From: Malus domestica
Taxonomy: Eukaryota; Streptophyta; Magnoliopsida; Rosales; Rosaceae
Reading direction: 5' to 3'
Assembly (NCBI RefSeq): GCF_042453785.1
Contig: NC_091669.1
Span: 28,351,001-28,415,000 of the forward strand
Length of the DNA stretch: 64,000 nucleotides
Shown here: piece after piece, positions 11,613 through 22,744 of the stretch
How positions within the stretch are numbered: the stretch's first letter is position 1
Layout: each line of letters opens with the position of its first letter
The notes under the pieces: model-generated
What the model saw: only the letters and a program-made list of their open reading frames with translations
What the model was told of the DNA's origin: nothing
The model's database searches: none
Position numbers and translations under genes: made by a program

Positions 11613-12385
11613 TCACAAAGGTTGCTCAGGAGAAGTCTCAGCAGTCGGCAGAGCCCCAGAAAGAGGAGGCACCATAGGGTGATTATTTGGAGCCTCAGTA
11701 CTAGGCAGAACCCTAAAAGGAGGAGGCACCGAAGGTTGATCATTTGGAGCTTCATTACGTGGTACAGCCATAAAAGACGAAGGCAATAAATGCCTTTGGA
11801 ACAAACCCACAAACCTTTGATGATCAAGTAAAATCTGACCATCAGATTCCTACAGCTGGTCGAGCTTCCTATTCATGTTTGTAGCATAGTCATGTGCGAG
11901 CATGTGCAACTGTTTATTCTCATGCTTGAGCCCTCTGATCTCTTGTTTGAGACTTATCACTCCAGCTGCCAATGATTCAACTTGGCGGGTTTAAGCAAAT
12001 AGGCATTAGGCCATATTAGACACAGAACCTGCACACTGAACACTGAGAGCCAGAGAATCCTTAACAGCCAACTCATTAGACCGTTTGGAAAGTAGTCTGT
12101 TATCTTTGGGAGTGAGAATGTTCCTGGCCACCACCGCAGCGGTCATATCATTCTTCATCACAGAGTCCCCAACGGTAAGAGGACCAGTATGAGATAAGAA
12201 GGTTGGCGCCATATGTTGTCTTGAGAAGGCATTGCTGCCTCTTCACCAAAGTTCAAGTCAAAATGACGGTCGGATGGGCCATACATTCTCAGAAATGATG
12301 AAGGAGAAATGAGGTGCAATAAATTTCTGAAATAAGGGAAAATTCCTTCAAGCAATAACTCTCTGAATGTACTTCTTGCACACAA
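11613..12385 (-). pseudogene. Antisense ORF of the Tat-like element, coiled-coil protein
   Basis: On the strand opposite to gag-pol and between pol and the 3' LTR, a frame starts near 12385 (MCARSTFREL), shifts phase near 12230, and continues through GPLTVGDSVMKNDMTAAVVA at about 12180. A heptad-like stretch follows (LKQEIRGLKHENKQLHMLAH) near 11890-11960, then a Pro-rich tail with repeats of the form PSTEAPNN ending at 11613. Three in-frame stops (near 12000, 11985 and 11853) each sit where Gln fits. Antisense ORFs at this place are known in Retand and RIRE2 elements; their function is not settled. The copy is broken. Confidence 0.6.
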
Positions 12386-12419
12386 TTGGTGCCCTTATAA
12401 AAGAAAAGGCAACAGGGCC

Positions 12420-13445
12420 GTTAGTTCAAAAATCGAAGAGGCACCACTCTCCGGATTTCGAAGAGGCACCACTTTCCACACGCAACATCAGCTTATCAGG
12501 GACCACAGATAACTTTGCCAAAGATCTCTGACAATGTTTAGACACATAAAGTTTGAAGATCCGCCTACCCTACTATTACCCACAAGGGTAAAGGAATAGC
12601 ACCACTGCTTGATAACTAGAAAGTCCCAATGTGTGTCAACCTCCGTGCTCCATGGCAAGGCAGACTGACAAAAATGTCTAACCTTTACTCACATTCGAGA
12701 AAACACTCCCAACAAGATTGCTTGCTCAAAAATCGAAGAGGCACCACTCTCCAAATCTCAAGAGCCAGACTCCCAACAGAATTACTTTCTCAAAAATCGA
12801 AGAGACACTGCTTTCTGAATCTCAAGAGTCAAACTGCCAACATGATTGCTTTCTCAAAAATAGAAGAGGCACCGTTCTCTGAATCTCGAGAGCCAGATCC
12901 CCAACAGGATTGCTTGTTCGAAAATCGAAGAGACACCGTTCTCCGAACTTTGAGAGCCAGATTTCCTTGGATAAAGCTTGTCTACAATCTTCACACGCAA
13001 CATCAGCTTTCCAGATACCACAGACCACTTTTTCAAAGCGCTATAACAAAGTTAAAACATGTGAGGCTTGCAGCTCCCACTACATTGCTATGACCAAGAA
13101 GGGTAAATGAATATCATTATTACTTGCTTAAAAATCGAAGAGGCACCGCCCTCCAAATCTCGAGAGCCAGACTCCCAACAGGATTACTTTCTCAAAAATT
13201 GAAGAGGCACTGCTCTCCGAATCTCAAGAGCCAGACTCCCAACAGGATTGCTTGTTCGAAAACCGAAGAGGCATCGCTCTCTGAACTTCGAGAGCCAGAT
13301 TTCCTTGGATAAAGCTTGTCTACAATCTTCACACGCAACTTCAGCTTTCCAGATACCACATACCACTTTTTCAAAATGCTTTGACAAAGTTAAAACACGT
13401 GAAGCTTGCAGCTCCCACTACATTGCTACGACCAAGAAGGGTAAA
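12420..13445 (+). repeat. 64-bp tandem repeat in a 340-400-bp higher-order duplication
   Basis: Units of about 64 bp begin CAAAAATCGAAGAGGCACC and carry GAGCCAGACTCCCAACAG. They occur near 12427, 12727, 12791, 12855, 12919, 13129, 13193 and 13257. A longer block (from GAGAGCCAGATTTCC through GACCAAGAAGGGTAAA) occurs at about 12951-13106 and again at 13289-13444, 338 bp later. Open frames on both strands here follow the repeat period and are not taken as genes. Confidence 0.8.
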
Positions 13446-14618
13446 GGAATAACATTACTACTTGTTGTTAGGGAAACTCCTATATATGTCAACATCCATC
13501 ATCCACAGACAAGCAGACCTGCAAAAATGCTCAACCCTTCCTCATATCTACGAGGGAACTCCCAACGAAGCCTCTCGAAATACTCAAGCTTTCTTCCCCC
13601 CCCCCAATAATACCTATGCAAACTAGCCACACCAGAGCAAGAGTATCTCATATCATCAAGGTCAAAAGCAAGAGTATCCCATATCATGTTTTTCCCTATC
13701 TTTTCCTTTGCCCTTGTTCTTAGCTGCAAGACAATGAGACAGAGAACAATCAGTCAGCACTTGGAATCAAGCTTTCAATCAGGAACTAACTGCCTGGAAC
13801 CCCTTGCCTGACTACTTACCTGACATTGCTCTCGAGTACTCATCTTCAACATCTTATGCTTCCAGAAAAGATACCATATATGCCTGAGGAACAGATAGGG
13901 CAAGTGAGAAGGATACAAGGAAGTATGTGGAGACAAGCACAACAGAACACGTGCCGATTTATCCACTACTTCGTCAACAGCAAAAGTATCCCATATCATC
14001 AAGGTCGAATGCACTCTTGATTTGATGGACTTGTTTTGACCCTCAAATTCTTGAGTTGGCCTTATACTTTGGAGGAAACCAGAAAACCCTCTAGCCCAGT
14101 TCAAGAATAAGCCTGTGGAAAGTTACTTCTTCAAAAGCAAAAGTATCTCATATCATCTCTTCTCCATTTGCTTCTCCTTATCCTTGTTGCTGTTTACGAC
14201 ACAAGGAGAAGGAGAATAATTAACCGGAAGCCGAAGTCGAACCTCCGATCCAGGTTGCATGCTTAGAAGTCTGATTGCTTACCTTGTCTGTTACCACTTT
14301 CGGCAAATCTCCTAGCTCGGCGACTTGGGGGACTCCTACTATAGGGTTTTGTATCGCACTTGACCAAGCCCGAAACTACAAGTAAGCTTCAAGTGAAATT
14401 GATACATTACCTTGTGCATCTTCATCGGTTAAATATACCACCCCTGGATGGAGGAAAAGTACTTCTAGAGAATATGCCACATCTACGTATGAGACAGATA
14501 AGGCAAGTGAAAATGATACCATACTTCGGTACTTAGAAGTTTCGTCATTACTCAATGGCTTGGATTTTGCAAGTCCCCAACCGATGAGCTTCCCTCACTC
14601 GGGAACTTAAGAGAGCAC
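13446..14618. other. Noncoding 3' spacer of the Tat-like element
   Basis: No gene is supported here. A segment near 14305-14340 (GACTTGGGGGACTCCTAC) and one at 14550-14618 (CTCACTCGGGAACTTAAG) resemble 11278-11300 and 11390-11411, so the pre-LTR region is present twice. The stretch just before the 3' LTR is AACTTAAGAGAGCAC, a weak polypurine tract. Confidence 0.5.
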
Positions 14619-15133
14619 TGTTTGTACCATACTTGACCAATCCCGAAACTACTGAGCACCGATCAACATTATACCGTCAAGGACCTAGAAGAGTTTCCCC
14701 TTAACCAGGAGGCCAATCACAGCGCGACACGTGTCGACATCAGAAGCCAATCATAGTGCGACACGTGTCAACATCAAAAGCCAATCACAACACAACACAT
14801 GTCAATGTTAGAATGAAACTAGAAACTCTCTTCTATAAATAGAGATCATTCTCTCACAATATTTCTTAATGTCATTTGTATTAAATCATTCACTAGTACT
14901 TACTAAAGGAGAGTTTGAACCTATGTACCTATGTAAACCCTTCACAATTAATGAGAACTCCTCTACTCCGTGGACGTAGCCAATCTGGGTGAACCACGTA
15001 CATCTTATGTTTGCTTCCCTATCCCTATCCATTTACATACTTATCCACACTAGTGACCGAAGCAATCTAGCGAATGTCACAAACTTAACATTTTCTGTTA
15101 TACCAAAGTCCTCACTGATTTTGTGCATCAACA
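14619..15133 (+). repeat. 3' LTR of the Tat-like element
   Basis: 515 bp, TGTTTGTACC to GCATCAACA, with about 30 differences from the 5' LTR. GACTT follows at 15134-15138, matching the duplication before the 5' LTR. Confidence 0.92.
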
Positions 15134-15138
15134 GACTT

Positions 15139-16577
15139 CTTAATGAACACACAAGGGCATAGTTTGTTGTTCACATATCCCTGACTAATCAAATACTCAC
15201 TTAGACGGTCATACCACATTCTTCCGGATTACTTCAAATTGTAGAGTGAATGTTTTAGCTAAATTGAGAGTGTATTCCGAGGTTTTGAAATTTTGATCTA
15301 ATCAATGTAAGTCATCAGGAACTTTCATATAAATTTTCGTATCAAGATCCCCATAGAGATACATAGTTACTACGTCCATCAGCTGCATACTCAGTTTTTC
15401 AGAAACTACCAAACTGATAAGGTAGCGAAAAGTAATCACATCAATAACGGGTGAATAAGTTTCATCATAGGCAATCCCGAGGCGTTGTGAGAACCCTTGC
15501 GCAACAAGATGAGCTTTGTAACGCATAATTTCGTTTTTCTCATTACGCTTCTAAACGAAAACCCACTTATAGCCAACAAGCTTCACATATGGAGGAGTAG
15601 GAGGTACAGGTCCAAACACCTTACGTTTCGCAAGTGAATCGAGTTCGACTTGGATTGCTTGTTTCCAGTTTGACCAATCGGTTCTACATCGACATTCATC
15701 AACGGAACGGGGTTCAATGTCATCACTCAACATGATCTCAATAGTTATTGCATATGCTAATGCATCGTCAACGATCATCTCATTTCTACACCACACATCA
15801 TCTAAGCTAGCATAATAGATCAAAATTTCACGATTCTCGGGAGGTGGATTCGTCTTTTCAAGGAAGCTTCTGTAATCTAGAATGTCCTCATGAGTTGGAT
15901 AGAATAAGTAAGTGACAGTCAGATTCAAGGTATGAAATTCTGGTGCCTGTGTTATGGGTTTCCTCTTCTATGGGTGTGAATCCTTTGAACCCAGAGGTCT
16001 GCCACGCTTATATGTAGATCACCAAAGTTGGCGTCTTGGGCCTCAAGAGAGAAATTCGTCGTACATTTGGTACATCCATCTTTGCAGGCACATTAGCAGC
16101 TGGAATATGTGATCTTGTCATTCGCGCTAGATTGGTGAAAACATCTGGCATGCTCTGAGCTATGCTCTGGAGATCTAATATGTGCTACACTTCGGTTTCA
16201 GACTGAGTGGTGCAGGGATCTAAATGAGACAAAGTGGGAGTCGTCCACGATAATTCACATTGTTCTTCAGAAACCTTGACGTTCTTTTCTCCCCCTAACG
16301 AAGAAAAGACTGTCTCATAGAAGTGACAATCCGCAAAAAAAGTGGTAAACAAATCGTCTGTCAAAGGTTCTAAGTAACGAATAATTGAAGGAGAATCATA
16401 TCCGACATAGATTCTCATTCTTTGCTGAGGTCCCATTTTTGTAAGTAAAGGCGGCGAAATCGGTACATAGATCACATAACCAAAAATGCACAGATGCGAT
16501 ATGTGAGTTTCGTATATGGTAACCAATTGAAGGGCGTTATATGGTTGGGTCGCAACAAGCCTCAGGTAGACCAACAT
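15139..16577 (-). pseudogene. Copia integrase C-terminus and reverse transcriptase, N-terminal part
   Basis: Minus-strand frames at 16185-16577 (ISHLCIFGYV, MGPQQRMRIYVGYDSPS) are the end of a copia integrase. 15551-15928 is the linker entering RT (SNWKQAIQVELDSL, GYKWVFV), and 15302-15526 is RT (YKAHLVAQGFSQRLGIAYDE, MDVVTMYLYGDLD). A stop or frame break lies between 15526 and 15551, and others lie upstream of 15928. The gag and integrase core expected beyond 16577 are not recognisable. The rest of RT lies at 1-356 beyond the nested gypsy element. Confidence 0.88.
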
Positions 16578-16975
16578 GGTTGCGTGGGTGGGTTAAGACT
16601 TTATTGAAATTACTAAAACATGGTTGCGTGGTTGGGTTCTCGACTCGAGAAGGTAACGTGGGTGGCCAATCGACATGGGAGCGTTTCGACGAAACCCTAA
16701 ACAAAATCCTTCATTTTTTTTCCAATTTCAAATTAATTCAATACATATTTATATAATTTAATGCATGAGCAGCTATTTAATGCGACTCATGTCAATATCA
16801 AATTGACATAATTCAACAATTATGAATATAATGCGTACACAATTTATGTAGAATCTAAAATTCGAAAAATGTAAAGTTGGGTCATGCATTATGGTGAATG
16901 TTCATTCTATCAGGGCTGCAAAAATATTGAGATAAAAACTATTGTTTTGGAAGAACCTGATTGCGAGATGATATG
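16578..16975. other. Unassigned stretch inside the copia remnant
   Basis: Begins with reiterated ACATGGTTGCGTGG-type sequence (about 16572-16690), then AT-rich DNA. No gene, and no copia gag or integrase core, is visible. Confidence 0.4.
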
Positions 16976-17228
16976 TAGACCTGGCATTTTGGACCCGACC
17001 CGTTAATATTAGTATTTGGGTGGATGTTTTAGTAATTTCAATAAAGTCTTAACAACAAAAAATAAACTCGATGCAAAAAATAAAAATAAAATAAAATTGT
17101 TAACGGGTGTTAACAGGTAAAACAGGTGACCCGTTAGCTTAAGGGGTCGGGTTCGGATGACCTGTTAACTTAACGGGTCGGATTGAACCTGACCCAAACC
17201 CGATAAACCCGACCCGTTTACAGGTCTA
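16976..17228. mobile_element. hAT-type MITE, 253 bp
   Basis: The ends are TAGACCTG and CAGGTCTA (8-bp terminal inverted repeats), and both ends are rich in GACCCGACCCGTTAA-like sequence. The 8-bp duplication ATGATATG lies at 16968-16975 and 17229-17236, as expected of hAT elements. No coding capacity. Confidence 0.85.
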
Positions 17229-17307
17229 ATGATATGGATGAACTGGTTTGATGCAGAAACTTCCACGTCAGATTCCTAAGGATAGCTGTAGGAGCGTGCT
17301 GATACCG

Positions 17308-17561
17308 TGTTGTAGCCTATTTTATCTGACTAAAGGAAGGGGGCCGGCGGCAAGGAGATGTTGTAGAGAGAGATTTGTTTGTAGAATTGTAGGGGAATGT
17401 GTGTTTTATTCCCTCCTACGTAGTACCTTTATTTATAGTAATAAAAGGGAGAAGAATTCCTTCATCCCCAAGGAATATAAGTCCATATAGGAAAGAATAA
17501 CTAGAATCAAATCTAATCTGTGATTTACACAATCACACTTAAACTAGGAAAATTTACAACA
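17308..17561 (-). repeat. Copia LTR, probably the 5' LTR of the split copia element
   Basis: Minus strand: starts TGTTGTAAATTTTCC, has a TATA box CTATAAATAAAGG near 17435, and ends GGCTACAACA. It is followed at 17297-17306 by GGTATCAGCA, a degraded initiator-tRNA-Met type primer binding site. Orientation and order (LTR, PBS, then integrase and RT further left) match the copia coding pieces, so I infer one element. The 3' LTR is beyond the left edge. Confidence 0.65.
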
Positions 17562-17917
17562 AATATGAAATTGTTGGGGTCTTTTTCATTAATAGGCTTT
17601 GTTGGGCTTGTATTGTAAAAAAGGTTGATGAAGCTTTCATGTCCTCCATTTCTGAGTAAACGAGAACTAGGTCCAAAACATCCCTAAAGAGAAGCAAGTC
17701 CTAGGATATGCTATGTTGGAGGGAATTTTGAGTTTTATAGCGTAAAATTATGACTTTTGAGTTTTAAGGGGCAAAATGAGATCAAAATCGAGTTCCAAGA
17801 GGCAAAGTGTAGTGAAGTTTGAGCTTCTGGAAGTAAAGTGTCGACTATTGAGCTACAGAAAGCAAAGTGAGATTAAAAGCTTAGCTAAAAATAAGTATTT
17901 TTAGCAAAAATTAAAAT

Positions 17918-18112
17918 CTAAAATAGTTTTTTTTTTGTTTTTTTGTTTTTACAAACAGTATTATCTACAATGAGGGGAGTGGGCAGCAGAACCTCACAAT
18001 TACTAGCAATAATGTCGTTTAAATTTGTATTTGACGAGAATCGAACCTATGACTTCTCATTTATAGGTGAAGAAAAATGTCATTACATTGTAATTACTAA
18101 GTGACAAAAATA
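17918..18112 (-). mobile_element. tRNA-derived SINE
   Basis: Minus strand: a B box GGTTCGATTCT at about 18046-18056, a body with ATTGTGAGG and TGTAGATAATA, and an A-rich tail near 17920-17945. The same family recurs truncated near 62425-62535. I cannot fix its target duplication. Confidence 0.6.
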
Positions 18113-19035
18113 CAATAGTTATTAAATGGCTGATAATTTTATGCTTTTATGTTGTAAACTTGTAGTGGTACAAAAGCTTACACTCAACCATATAATGCTC
18201 ACTTCAGCTTGAGCAGACGAAACGAATACAGACAGAAAAGGAAAAGTTAGCTAGACAATCATACAATGCTCACATTAAAACAGATTATTTCAATTCTCAT
18301 CCTTAGATTTTTATTTTTATATTTTTTTATCTTATACACTCAGTAGAAGAAAACAAAGAATAATACTAATTACTTGGAACCATAAAAATGTAGACCGTCA
18401 ATAATCTACTAGTCATAATTAAATATTAAACTCGTTATAAATATATTGTTTTCATCGTTCATGCGAGTTACTTTAAAATTGAGATCTCATTCAATCAAGT
18501 ACATGATCACGTATACCACCACAACAACAAAGATAGTCGGCAAGCGAGAAAATGTGAGTGAAAGATTTGAATGTTTGATTGGTTTGAATGTTTGATTGTG
18601 TTTGTGTCCAGTCCACACTCCACAGCTAATCGAAGTGAGTGACGTGCCCCTTCTTCCATTTTGTTTACAGTTAAGTGACGTGCTCATTTCAGATCCCCAG
18701 CCTAGAAAATATGAAGAAAAAGAAATTTAAAAAAAAAAAAAACACCTTAAAGCAAGTGGTGAAAAAGTGTTGAATCTTTGCACGACGACGTGAATTTAAA
18801 CTCTGTTGATGACTAATCTAACAAAATTTATTGTTTAACCAAAAAACAAAAAAACTTAAAACAACTTCCAAGTCCTCCTACCCTAGAGATTTTTTAGTGT
18901 GACCGGCACACGATGTACACCGTGTCACTATACAAATAATGAGATATGTGTGTTAAAAATTTAATAACTTAAAAATTAAATATTTTCATTATTTATATAA
19001 AAAGATATGATGTATCACTCGGGTTCCGTTAAAAT
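18113..19035. other. Intergenic, nothing recognised
   Basis: AT-rich noncoding DNA between the SINE and the FtsH promoter. No open frame, RNA or mobile element could be supported. Confidence 0.5.
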
Positions 19036-19208
19036 AAAAAATTCCTCCTCCCACCCAACAGCGATAAGCCACGTAGGGTGCTCTAAAACCACATCCACTC
19101 CTTAAAAAAATCCCATTTGGCTTCCCCATTCATTGGAGCTATTTATGTAGCTCGCCCCATCCCTAAAATCCCCAATCTTTCCCTCACGAAATCCCTCCAT
19201 TTTTCAAG
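19036..19208 (+). promoter_or_regulatory. FtsH promoter and 5'UTR exon
   Basis: GATAAG (I-box) at 19063-19068 is followed at once by CCACGTAG (ACGT core) at 19069-19076. The pairing is typical of light-regulated photosynthetic genes. A weak TATA-like CTATTTATG lies near 19139-19147. The 5'UTR exon ends TTTTCAAG at 19208 before a GTACGC donor. The transcription start is not determined. Confidence 0.5.
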
Positions 19209-20274
19209 GTACGCGCTTCTCCTCTTCTTCTTGTGCTGCTGGTCCATTAATCTCTACTTTCAGTTACATTGGAGTGCATATCTGTATTGCTTCTGTGTAT
19301 TTCTTGGATTACTATCGATATTCTACATTAAACTATCCTAAGGGAGGGAAGGGTTTGAACCCCGGACGGAGTGGGTTGAGGAGGAAACTCTAACAACCAG
19401 GGCAATCCACCACTTGCGGTTTCGTGTATTTCTGTATCTATGGTTTCGTACTTGTACTTGGAAAACAAATAGAACTAGACATGGGTTTGATGTACTTTTC
19501 CTGAATGTGATTTTTTGATTCTGTGAATATCAATTGTATGCATGTTTCTTGAAGATGGCTGTGTGTTTTTTAATCATTATGTTTTTGTTTGCATTTTTTG
19601 TTGTGAATTTATTGAACCAGAAAATTAGCATCTTTGGTGACACTCCATCAATTCATGTCACCTGATTGCTTTTTAGTTTTTATTTTTTGGTTTTTGGCTT
19701 TTACCTTGTTCACATATGCTATATGCTATTGTTTTTGCTTTTGGTTGAATGGAATTTGAAAAAGTTAAAACTGAAAAAGAATTGCATGTGTTGGGTGAAA
19801 AAGACATCAAGGGTACAAGTTGCTTCGTCGTTGCACTATGAGTGAACATCTTGATATTCATTCATGTTTTTCTGTTAAATGTTGAATTGCTGTTATTTCT
19901 ACCGTAATGTTTATGATGGTATGAATTGAGATTTGATAAATTTAGGGCCTGTTCGGTGTCCTTCTTGATTCCATTTTTGTTTAAACTTATGAGTACTGAG
20001 TATTTTAGCTAGATTCATCGTTTTTGAAAACTATAAATTGTTTTCAAGTTCAATACCAAACAATCCCTTAGCTTCTGTTGAAAATTAATTCTTTGTTTTA
20101 GCTACTTTTCGGGACTGAGATGCAATCAAATATTAAGCTGACCTCATATTTTCTTTATACTTCGATCTTTGTTTTTTTTGTTCCTGCATAGGTTGTTGAA
20201 CTACTCAATTTCGTTTCCTGCAATCTGTGATTGGGCATATAAACTTACAAGTGCCTCTTTTATCGTACTTACAG
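19209..20274 (+). other. 5'UTR intron of the FtsH gene
   Basis: Donor AAG/GTACGC at 19208/19209 and acceptor CTTACAG ending at 20274, one base before the start codon. The intron is T-rich and has no coding frame. An in-frame ATG at 20227 lies inside it and would add residues unlike the family, so it is not the start. Confidence 0.6.
19340..19425 (-). repeat. tRNA-like SINE fragment
   Basis: Minus strand: AGTGGTGGATTGCCC near 19400-19415 (A-box-like) and GGGGTTCAAACCC near 19351-19363 (B box). It lies in the 5'UTR intron of the FtsH gene. No tail or target duplication is clear. Confidence 0.4.
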
Positions 20275-22744
20275 ATGGCAGCATCATCAGCATGCCTTGT
20301 GGGGAATGGGTTATCTACCCACGGTACTAAGCCAAATTTGAGCAAGGACTTCTGTGGCAGGCATCTCTTGCACCCTTCAGCTCTTCCATCGTTGGGTAAA
20401 GTGACAAAAACAGTTCTCACAAAGGCGTCGCTAGACCAAAGGCAAAACGAGGGAAGAAGAGGCTTTCTCAAGTTGTTGCTTGGGAATGTGGGAATAGGAG
20501 CACCAGCTATACTTGGAGCGGGGAATGCTTTGGCCGCCGATGATCAAGGTGTCTCTTCTTCAAGGATGTCTTATTCCAGGTTCTTGGAGTATCTGGACAA
20601 GGGCAGGGTGACTAAAGTTGATTTGTTTGAGAATGGAACCATTGCTATTGTTGAGGCTGTTTCTCCTGAGTTAGGGAACCGATTGCAGCGGGTTCGTGTT
20701 CAACTTCCGGGGCTAAGCCAAGAGCTCCTCCAGAAGTTCAGGGAAAAGAACATCGACTTTGCAGCACATAATGCTCAAGAAGACTCGGGCTCTCTTTTAT
20801 TTAACCTGATTGGAAATCTTGCTTTCCCACTAATTTTAATTGGGGGTTTGTTCCTACTCTCAAGGCGTTCATCCGGGGGCATGGGTGGTCCAGGTGGGCC
20901 TGGATTTCCTCTACAATTTGGTCAATCTAAAGCCAAGTTCCAAATGGAACCAAACACCGGAGTGACATTTGATGATGTTGCTGGGGTAGATGAAGCCAAG
21001 CAAGATTTCGTGGAGGTGGTCGAGTTCTTAAAGAAGCCTGAGAGGTTCACTGCTGTTGGGGCTCGAATTCCTAAAGGTGTTCTTCTTGTTGGCCCTCCGG
21101 GAACCGGAAAGACTCTGCTAGCAAAGGCAATTGCTGGTGAAGCTGGTGTTCCATTTTTCTCCATCTCAGGTTCTGAGTTTGTTGAAATGTTTGTTGGTGT
21201 TGGTGCTTCCCGAGTTCGTGATCTTTTTAAGAAGGCCAAGGAGAATGCACCTTGCATTGTATTTGTTGATGAAATTGACGCTGTTGGACGGCAAAGAGGA
21301 ACTGGAATTGGTGGAGGGAACGATGAAAGGGAACAAACCCTTAATCAGCTTTTGACAGAAATGGATGGTTTTGAGGGCAACACTGGTATCATTGTGGTTG
21401 CAGCGACTAACAGGGCAGATATTCTTGACTCTGCCTTACTGAGGCCTGGCCGGTTTGACAGGCAGGTGTCTGTTGATGTCCCAGACATTCGAGGAAGAAC
21501 AGAGATCTTAAAGGTTCATGCTAGCAATAAGAAGTTTGATGGAAGTGTTTCCCTTGATGTTGTAGCCATGAGGACACCCGGCTTCAGTGGGGCTGATCTC
21601 GCAAACCTCCTTAATGAAGCAGCTATATTGGCTGGTCGACGTGGGAAGTCAGCAATTTCATCTAAAGAGATTGATGATTCAATTGATAGAATAGTGGCTG
21701 GAATGGAAGGAACAGTAATGACAGATGGAAAGAGTAAAAGTCTGGTGGCATATCACGAAGTTGGGCATGCCATCTGTGGGTAAGTGATATTTTAGTCTTT
21801 TATTAGAGGTCGCACTTGGTGCGATGGCAAGTGCCTTCGTCCATGAGCGGTAGGTCTCGGGTTCGAGACTTGGGAGCAGCCTCTCCATAAATGGGGGTAA
21901 GGCTAGCCGACATTCACCTCTCCCAGACCCTGCGTAAAGCGGGAGCCTTGTGCACTGGGTACGACCTTTTTTTATTGGGTTGTTCTTATGATGCTCAAGT
22001 AACTCAAATTGCAGAATAAGAAACTTAAATGACCCAAAATAACGTTTTGTATTCTCCTCAATGCAGGACATTGACTCCAGGGCATGATGCTGTTCAAAAG
22101 GTGACATTAGTCCCTCGTGGTCAGGCTCGGGGTCTTACATGGTTTATTCCTGCAGATGATCCTACCTTGATCTCCAAGCAGCAACTGTTTGCAAGAATTG
22201 TTGGTGGACTTGGTGGTAGAGCCGCAGAGGAAGTGATCTTTGGCGAGCCTGAGGTGACAACAGGTGCAGCTGGTGATTTGCAGCAGATCACTGGTTTGGC
22301 CAAACAGGTAATTGAACATATTTGTTATCTTCTCATAGAAATTGAAAATGTCAGATGACACTACTAGTTCTATCATACTGAGGAACTTAATTGGCATTGT
22401 TGCAGATGGTCACCACCTTCGGAATGTCTGATATTGGACCATGGTCATTGATGGATGCGTCCCAGAGCGGTGACGTCATTATGAGAATGATGGCAAGGAA
22501 CTCAATGTCAGAAAAGCTTGCTGAAGACATTGATACAGCTATTAAGAGATTATCGGATGAAGCATATGAGATTGCGTTGACCCACATAAGAAACAACCGG
22601 GAAGCCATTGACAAGATCGTGGAGGTCCTTCTTGAAAAGGAAACAATGACCGGGGATGAATTCCGGGCACTCCTATCCGAATTCGCTGAAATCCCAGTTG
22701 AAAACCGGGTCCCTGCTGCAGTTCCGTCGCCTGTAGCTGTTTAG
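20275..22744 (+). CDS. FTSH2: Thylakoid ATP-dependent zinc metalloprotease, FtsH2/FtsH8 type
   Basis: Three coding exons, 20275-21779, 22067-22307 and 22406-22744, give 694 residues, about the length of Arabidopsis FtsH2 (VAR2). The start [12 protein letters not shown] matches the family. Residues 1 to about 86 form a bipartite transit peptide with a twin-Arg and hydrophobic stretch ending NALA (61-86). A lumenal domain and one membrane span (about 174-195) follow. The AAA+ domain has Walker A GPPGTGKT (273-280) and Walker B VFVDEIDA (D332, E333). The zinc site is HEVGH at 494-498, with a likely third ligand Asp near 572. All key residues are present. The protein is a type B subunit of the thylakoid FtsH heterohexamer that degrades damaged photosystem II D1. 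The first splice falls within GT of the sequence GTLTPG, with GT/AG borders throughout. Intron 1 carries a SINE. FtsH2 versus FtsH8 is not separable by eye. Confidence 0.95.
21805..21969 (+). mobile_element. Au-type SINE in FtsH intron 1
   Basis: A tRNA-related head carries GGTGCGATGGCAAGTG and the B box GGTTCGAGAC. The body contains CTCTCCATAAATGGGGG and AGACCCTGCG, and it ends GGGTACGACC plus a T run. This is the conserved layout of the angiosperm Au SINE family. The flanks TTTTATT at 21798-21804 and 21970-21976 look like the target duplication. It lies in sense orientation and leaves the splice sites intact. Confidence 0.82.

Larger units (their letters stand above)
357..15133 (+). mobile_element. 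Ty3/gypsy LTR retrotransposon, Tat-like lineage, degenerate
   Basis: The element has LTRs at 357-871 and 14619-15133, both 515 bp and both TG...CA. The 5-bp target duplication GACTT lies at 352-356 and 15134-15138. Gag, protease, RT, RNase H, a second RNase H and a truncated integrase follow in order between 978 and 6270. After that come about 8 kb of noncoding and repetitive DNA and an antisense frame. The second RNase H and the antisense ORF before the 3' LTR are features of the Tat (Retand/RIRE2-like) lineage. I count roughly 30 differences between the LTRs (about 6 percent), so this is an old insertion. It interrupts a copia RT gene and is itself interrupted by the solo LTR at 7262-9599. 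Confidence 0.9.

Noticed and set aside
12629-13610. Several open frames on both strands
   Set aside because: They follow the 64-bp and 338-bp repeat periods; no domain, no splice or promoter signals.
20227-20274. Upstream in-frame ATG of the FtsH gene
   Set aside because: It lies before a CTTACAG acceptor inside the 5'UTR intron, and the added residues are not like the family start [12 protein letters not shown].
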